From Hericium rajendrae (lineage: Eukaryota; Basidiomycota; Agaricomycetes; Russulales; Hericiaceae): DNA of 64,000 nt. Of this stretch, positions 58,831 through 64,000 are shown piece by piece. The translations under genes and the position numbers were made by a program. Position 1 is the stretch's first letter, and each line of letters opens with the position of its first letter. The notes beneath the pieces were generated by a model. It was given only the letters and a program-made list of their open reading frames with translations. It searched no databases and was not told where the DNA came from. The stretch lies in assembly GCA_033439255.1 (NCBI GenBank), contig CM065883.1, positions 3,100,001 to 3,164,000 of the forward strand, read 5' to 3'.

Positions 58831-58880
58831 TCATCCCCCCCTCAAACATAGGCGACGCCCTCGTCGCCTGCTAAAAGACC

Positions 58881-60986
58881 TCAACCTGCAGACCCACGAA
58901 CCCAGCCTAGACTCTCCAAAACCCTACTCAGCTCAATCAAACGTGGATCTTCATCCCAATGCAGAGGCAAGGGTGACACAGCAGAACTGGAAGCCGGACT
59001 CGAAACCTGCATGATGGATGGCTGACCTGCATGAAGGCCAGCTGGGTGACGATGAGTAATTGCCAGGCCAGAAGAGACTGCTAGTCGAGAGACATGAGAT
59101 CGGGGAAAATATGATTGACGTCGATGTGAGCGACGAGCTCGACGTTGCAAGGAACTGAATGGCCGAGTTGCAAAGTCAGAATGCAAGACTGAAAAATCCC
59201 GGGGTGCAGGCAAGCATGGTGACGAGGCAACCACTATGGGGAGTGAGTCACAATCATCGGCCCACGAGAAGGATGTGCGCGAGGTTGTGAGCATGGGTTC
59301 GGGCAACTTGGGGTCGACATCCTTTAAGAACGACGCGGCGGCTGCGTGGGGCTTTCCCGGTTCGAATCCGGGCGCCGGCGTTTGCGCGCCATTGTGCGCT
59401 GATGCGGGGACGTTGCACGGGGTGGATGGGGAGGCGCGGTGCGCCGATCGTGGGGCTCGGGGCACGGTACGTGCGTGCGGGTCGTCCTCGCGGGCTGCAT
59501 CGCGGTTGCGCGGCTGGTCTGACATCACGGATGGCGGTGCGATGTTGCTGGGTGGTTCGGGTACATCGCATGGGGCCGCGATGTGTGTGCGCGACACGGG
59601 AGACACGGTGGTGGGTGCGGGGTGTGTGTCCGGCTCGCGGTCACTCGGAAACAGCGACGGGGGGTCGGCAAGGGATGTGGGCAGGTTGTATGCGGTCGCG
59701 GCATGCGTGCGCAACGCAGAAGGGATGGGGGTGCGTACCGGTCGTGAGTCTCCGTCGTGCGCGTGCCGCGCGGCGTCTACCTTATCCACTCGGGGCCCTA
59801 GGCCCTTCTTCGTCTCGTTCTCCGCAGCGCTGGGGCGTACGATACGGTCGGGCGGCGTGCGCGAGTCGTGGGGGTTCGCGGTAGGCGTTTGGGGCACGGT
59901 GGAGGCGGTGGGGGCTGCGTGGGTGTTCATGGTGGGGACTCCGCGCGATTCGCGATTGGTGGCTGCTGGTGGTCTGGCTGGCTCGCGCGCGATCGCGAAT
60001 GACGGCGGTGGACCACTACGTGATGTAAGTCCGTCGTGCGAGGTTGTTGTGTGCGTGTGGGACGCGGGAAGGGTGTCGGGAGGCACGGGGGGCGCCGTCG
60101 TGCTGCGGACCTCGCGTGGTTCGCGTTCAGTTGCCGCGGGTGGTCGGTCTGACTCGGGCGCGATCACGAATGGCGGTGCGGAGTTGCTGGGTGATGTGGG
60201 CCCGAAATTCGAGCTCGTTAATGCGGTACGCGGAGCGAGAGAGGAGGTGCGAAATGCGGGACGCGCGTTCTGCGCGTGCACGTCATGTGGCTGTGGCGTA
60301 GGCGCTGGCGTTGGCTCGTTCGCGGTGCTTGTGTCTAGCGTGTCGACAGGGGCGATGGTGGCGACGAGCAGACGACCGGCGCTCGTGGCTGTGGGCAGCG
60401 AGGATGCTAGGATGTTGCAAGTGGTCGTAGGAGACACGAGAGCAGCAGAGGGAGGTGCCGCCTGCAACGCAATTCGCGCGATCGCTGTGTCTGCGAGGAC
60501 ATCGCCTGCGTCAACTGCAAAAATTGACATCGGCGCTGCGTTGCATGCTGGCCCAGCGATCGCGATAGGGCACGATAGAGCAAGCACGGCCTGGCTCACC
60601 TCGAGTCGGCCTTCCCGATACCCGTTCCTCAAACCCTCGAGACGTCCCTCTCTATACCCTTCCCTATGACCCTGCTCCAGGCCCTTCACCATGCCTGCCG
60701 CTAAACCATCCTGAAATCCAACTCGTTGGCCCTCTTCAACGCCAACTTCGTGTCCTCTGCGCCGCGCAGTTGCTTTGATCTCCCAGAGCAGCGCCGGTTC
60801 AATCTCCTGTAAAGATTGTGCTTGCGCGGGGGCAGACGTGGTGTTGCTCGGGTTTGCAGGCGGTAATGGCACGGGGTGCGGTGTGTAGTCGCGTGCTGAG
60901 AAGGCAACATGTAGCATCTGTGTCGTATCGCTATTAGCAGCTAACGCAGCGCGGGCTGCCTTTGCGCGTCGGTTCTTGCTGCCCAT
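58881..60986 (-). CDS. Long open frame of the LTR element, family unknown
   Basis: About 701 codons, starting MGSKNRRAKAARAALAANS. Near the N-terminus is a Gly/Arg/Glu repeat (EGQRVGFQDGLAAGMVKGLE, then GYREGRLEGLRNGYREGRLE). The middle is Pro/Ser/Thr/Ala-rich, and the C-terminus has SWADDCDSLPIV and RRARRSHRRQSYFPRS. No zinc knuckle, protease, reverse transcriptase or integrase was seen. It may be a gag-like or passenger protein. Long open frames on the other strand are a by-product of the GC-rich composition. Confidence 0.5.
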   Translation of the reverse strand: MGSKNRRAKAARAALAANSDTTQMLHVAFSARDYTPHPVPLPPANPSNTTSAPAQAQSLQEIEPALLWEIKATARRRGHEVGVEEGQRVGFQDGLAAGMVKGLEQGHREGYREGRLEGLRNGYREGRLEVSQAVLALSCPIAIAGPACNAAPMSIFAVDAGDVLADTAIARIALQAAPPSAALVSPTTTCNILASSLPTATSAGRLLVATIAPVDTLDTSTANEPTPAPTPQPHDVHAQNARPAFRTSSLAPRTALTSSNFGPTSPSNSAPPFVIAPESDRPPAATEREPREVRSTTAPPVPPDTLPASHTHTTTSHDGLTSRSGPPPSFAIAREPARPPAATNRESRGVPTMNTHAAPTASTVPQTPTANPHDSRTPPDRIVRPSAAENETKKGLGPRVDKVDAARHAHDGDSRPVRTPIPSALRTHAATAYNLPTSLADPPSLFPSDREPDTHPAPTTVSPVSRTHIAAPCDVPEPPSNIAPPSVMSDQPRNRDAAREDDPHARTVPRAPRSAHRASPSTPCNVPASAHNGAQTPAPGFEPGKPHAAAASFLKDVDPKLPEPMLTTSRTSFSWADDCDSLPIVVASSPCLPAPRDFSVLHSDFATRPFSSLQRRARRSHRRQSYFPRSHVSRLAVSSGLAITHRHPAGLHAGQPSIMQVSSPASSSAVSPLPLHWDEDPRLIELSRVLESLGWVRGSAG

Positions 60987-61270
60987 AACGAGTAATTGGC
61001 GTGCGCCCGTCGAATAAGAGATGGCGAGTCGGTACACGAACTATGCAGAAAGGGCCAATGACACGGGAGATGCAGATACGCAGACGCGGAACGCAGGATA
61101 CGAGACGCAGGACACGAGACACAGGACGCAACACAACGCAATGCAAGAGAGACGAAACACGAGACCGCCGGAGACGCGAAAAGACTGTGAAGAGTGCAGA
61201 AAAACGACAGAAAACTGCAGGGAAACACAACGCTACGCTGATGGGCCGAAAACCACTCTCATCACCAAGA

Positions 61271-61435
61271 TGGAGTAGTCCCAGAGGGAGGAACCCTAGC
61301 TCGGTATATGAGGTGGTGGGAGGATGATCTGCTATACATGCCGACAGCGAATATCTATCTATGCTGACTAATCACCCTCTGAAGCGGTGTAATCACCTCT
61401 ATCTCCCCCTCTCTGACCCCTCTATCCCTACTCCA
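61271..61435 (-). repeat. 5' LTR of the small LTR element
   Basis: 165 bp, identical by eye to 58666-58830. It carries GGTATATGAGG-like and TCTCCCCCTCTCTGACC words; no TATA could be assigned with confidence. Confidence 0.85.
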
Positions 61436-61797
61436 CCGTACAACTTCGCATTAGTTTGTCCTCACCTGTAGAAGACGTAGCTATAGAGCATGTCGCGCTA
61501 ACGCTTGAGTGCAAGCACACACTGGCGTTCAACGGCCAATGTTTAACGACGTTGACCAGTGCTAATGAGGCCCGAGAACTTGAACTTGGAAGTGGCTAGA
61601 GTGAAATATGCGTGGGAATTTTGGTTCTATGTGCAATCCGATCAACAAATTTGGCAAATACTCAGGCACGACGTTGCTCCTCGATGACCAGCCGTAGCGT
61701 CAACGCTCCCAGCGCACCACCACAATGCTGTACACACAGAAAATACAGGCTATAAAGCTCGAAGATAAGGAGGTACTGTACATCCCTATTCACGACG

Positions 61798-62506
61798 ATG
61801 GCTGCTCTTATCCCACGCAATCTCGCGGCACTAGCTATCCTGCTCGCCTCGGCGCACAGCGTCGAAGCAGCACCGACTACCACTGGACGCAGGCATTCGC
61901 GCATAAGAGGTGGGGCAATTGCCGGGATTGTGGTTGGTATGTAGTCTTATGTAGTCGACTTATGTCCACGGAACGATGATTGACGTGGCTCGCGCCCTTT
62001 ATAGCATGCGTCGTCGGCATTGCTGTTCTGATCTTGCTCTGCGTCTGCCGTAGCATTCTTTCGCGGCGACGCTCGCGCGGAGTCCAATCCAGTCAAGGAG
62101 CTGTTCCGTCCCGTCGCTTTGGACTACCGATGTTCGGTCCGCGTCCCATGCAGCAGTCTGCAGCCCAGGACACGTTTGCTCCCCCTCCCGGACCTCCGCC
62201 TAACACGCAAGGCTACGGAGGCATGAATGGCGCTGCTGGAGGTTTAGGGCCAGATAAGCATGGACGGCCTGTTGGGTATCAGAACAACGTAGGCTTTTGG
62301 TAGTTCTCTCGCGATAGAGTTTGCTAATCCGAATCCCATCGTCAGAATGGCGTCGTCCCCGGAGCTGGAGTCGCTCCTCCACCACCTGCTTATGGTACGG
62401 TAAGTAATCATCAAATTGTATGAATGACAGCTGGATGACGAAGCTTACCGGCTGACAGGGAAACAATCGTCCATTCGTTGGAGGGTTCAAGCCTGAGGCA
62501 TTTTGA
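61798..62506 (+). CDS. Small single-pass membrane protein, 174 aa
   Basis: Exons 61798-61936, 62005-62288, 62346-62399 and 62459-62506 (525 nt, 174 aa), introns of 68, 57 and 59 nt. The N-terminal signal peptide has the hydrophobic core LAALAILLASAHS, and cleavage is expected after VEA-A. A short Ser/Thr/Arg ectodomain is followed by a transmembrane segment (GGAIAGIVVACVVGIAVLILLCVC, residues about 38-61) and the basic stop-transfer RSILSRRRSRG. The cytosolic tail is Pro/Gly/Asn/Tyr-rich (APPPGPPPNTQGYGGMNG, and GFKPEAF at the C-terminus). This is a known layout of small fungal type I membrane proteins of unknown role. It seems an ordinary host gene just outside the repeat-rich zone. Confidence 0.7.
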
Positions 62507-62509
62507 AGG

Positions 62510-64000
62510 CCACAATTTTGACGTGACATTCCCAAGCAGATGGTAAAAACAGAACAAGGACGTATTGACACGAACATTGCCTATCAGTGCGCCCAAGACC
62601 AGTTGCTACGATACCTACTATATCCTCGGGGACGTTCTAACTTTGTTGTACTGTAACCGTCGCGCCGTATGATCGATATGAGAGCTTTATAGTCTTTGAA
62701 ATGCTGTTGAACACTCGACAACGTCCAAGATCCAGAACCTAGCGAAATTACTTATTTATGAAGGCAATGAAGGCTAATAAGGTGGGCTGTCGAGAGATCA
62801 CTGCATGACGTTCGCTTGTCTGAGGGTGTCGGAACATCATCTACCGGTCCACAGGCCCGAGTTGACGTTTTGCGTACAAAGGTACCCGGTGACATCGGGC
62901 AACTGTTAGAAAATAGGTGACTGATATGTACGCACGTCAGGACGTCCTGTCGAGGGGTCGGAATTCCATCAGATTGCAGGGCTTCTGTCGTATGGGGCCT
63001 GCGAAGCACGGAGAACAGCGCCCGCAGGGGCGCTCTCGGAGTTTGCTGTGATGGACCCACCCACATCCGTGTCAGAGATCTGAATTTGGCGCCCATACAG
63101 TCGAGCTTCGTGGCGCCGGCGCTTGAGCCCATAATCCGGAGACATATCTGCCGGCTAAGCAAAACAAAGAGACGAGGAGAAAAAAAGACGAAGGGAGTGG
63201 TGCGCACCGCCGAGGGTTGTCGCTACTTGAGACGTGTGGCAGGCAGCCGTGAGACGGGATGCGCACGGAAATGGTATGAATTTTGCTGCAACCAGGAGCA
63301 CCGAATCCATGGACGCCACGCAGCCGTCTGAAGCGCGGTCGTTGAGAAGGAGACGAATGAAGAAGCAGGCAAGCCTATCTCTGGCTGCGGATGCAGAAGC
63401 CCACATGGTTGGTACCTGCGCCCGTGGCATATCTGCGATCTTACGCATCAAGATTTCAAGCACCATGAAGCTGATGCAGTCTCCACAGTTGCGTTCGCAC
63501 TGACAGAGAAGGCGTCCTCGACGAGTTCCCGGGGATCCAGAGAGAAGCAAAGGCAGAAGTCTATCCAGCTTCTGCTTCATTCCCGGTTCAGGAAGGTGAG
63601 TAGGAAACGACGGTTGCCCGTGTTATTGTCTGGTGTCTGTGCGACGAGCAGGATGGAAAGCACTCGCAATTCCCCTGACACGTTCGGGCGGACATCGCCC
63701 CCGCCGAGACCGGAAATGATACTACCCGCCAGAGACCGTGCATCCAGAACGTCTGTCGGCGCGAGGGCGGGCACAGCACGTAAATATTGCGCCGGTAGGG
63801 GCAGCTTTTCGCGGATCTATGCAGTGTGCTCGCCCGCGCTGAGATAATGACTCACTAAAGCAGTAGACACATTTGACAAGGTGACACACCTGCTGTGAGA
63901 ATTTTATGCAACAGAATACGCATTTGCGGTTGCGGAGCATCCGCTTGAGCCTCTCGGATAACTGTCTTCGGAAGCACGGGAATACGCACTGCTTTACAAC
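62510..64000. other. Possible minus-strand gene, unresolved
   Basis: Minus-strand open frames at 63774-63577 (LAGSIISGLGGGDVRPNVSGELRVLSILLVAQTP) and 63580-63240 (GDCISFMVLEILMRKIADMP, LACFFIRLLLNDRASD) read like protein, and a further frame covers 63207-62752. I could not join them with confidence or name a family. The gene may continue beyond the window end. Confidence 0.3.

Larger units (their letters stand above)
58666..61435 (-). mobile_element. Small LTR retrotransposon-type element, non-autonomous
   Basis: Two 165-bp direct repeats in the same orientation bound it and appear identical by eye, which suggests a very young insertion. Each repeat starts TGGAGTAG and ends CTACTCCA. CCGT flanks both sides (58662-58665 and 61436-61439), a 4- or 5-bp target duplication. 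On the minus strand a possible primer-binding site (TGGTGATGAGAGTGG) follows the 5' LTR, and a purine tract (GAGGGGGGATGA) precedes the 3' LTR. It contains one long open frame and no pol domains, so it depends on other elements. It looks whole for a short non-autonomous element. Confidence 0.75.

Noticed and set aside
59236-60669. 477-codon plus-strand open frame in the LTR element
   Set aside because: Gly/Val/Ser/Arg-rich mirror of the minus-strand frame. The PBS and purine-tract candidates place the element's sense strand on minus.

Overview
The window looks like a basidiomycete (Agaricomycetes, probably Polyporales) chromosome segment. The genes carry many short introns (about 50-75 nt, GT..AG with CTRAY-like branch sites), the host genes are moderately GC-rich, and the mobile DNA is of kinds typical of mushroom-forming fungi: a Plavaka transposase, a DUF6698 protein, a pogo-type DDE transposase, hAT and Tc1/mariner-like elements, a tyrosine recombinase and a small LTR element. 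No rRNA, tRNA or CRISPR was recognised. Most of the sequence is an accessory, repeat-dense region in which elements are nested in one another.

Host-type genes lie mainly at the two ends. A two-gene convergent module occurs three times: copy 1 at about 1-2060, copy A at about 3000-9850 and copy C at about 51700-58650. It consists of a plus-strand zinc-finger protein (ZNF) with a conserved TATA promoter and a minus-strand uncharacterised protein (here 'U'). Copy C is intact (ZNF 704 aa, U 386 aa). Copy A has an intact U (376 aa) but a frame break in ZNF. Copy 1 is truncated and fused. Copy C has an NmrA-like gene between the two partners; copy A has the wreck of an MFS transporter there. A short signal-peptide/single-TM protein gene follows at 61.8-62.5 kb.

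The middle is mobile DNA. (i) 10.0-20.5 kb: a candidate 10.5-kb element bounded by short inverted repeats, with a large transposase-like gene, an intact divergent 343-aa companion, a third minus-strand gene, and a captured glucoamylase (GH15) fragment. (ii) 21.0-23.3 kb: a pogo-type transposase, 5' truncated. (iii) 25.7-29.1 kb: a SAP-motif gene convergent with a Crypton-like tyrosine recombinase, inside GC-rich DNA without other genes. (iv) 31.6-46.7 kb: a Plavaka transposase gene, a 289-aa companion and a DUF6698 gene. The companion carries a complete 3.37-kb two-gene DD34E Tc1/mariner-like element in its last intron. The DUF6698 gene is split by a 4.1-kb GC-rich TIR element that has no transposase. 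(v) 47.46-51.52 kb: a complete hAT element with an 8-bp target duplication. (vi) 58.67-61.44 kb: a small LTR element with apparently identical LTRs, just upstream of U copy C.

The most interesting candidates are the triplicated ZNF/U module, the tyrosine recombinase + SAP gene pair, the intact two-gene Tc1/mariner element sitting in a branch-point sequence, and the Plavaka/companion/DUF6698 gene set.
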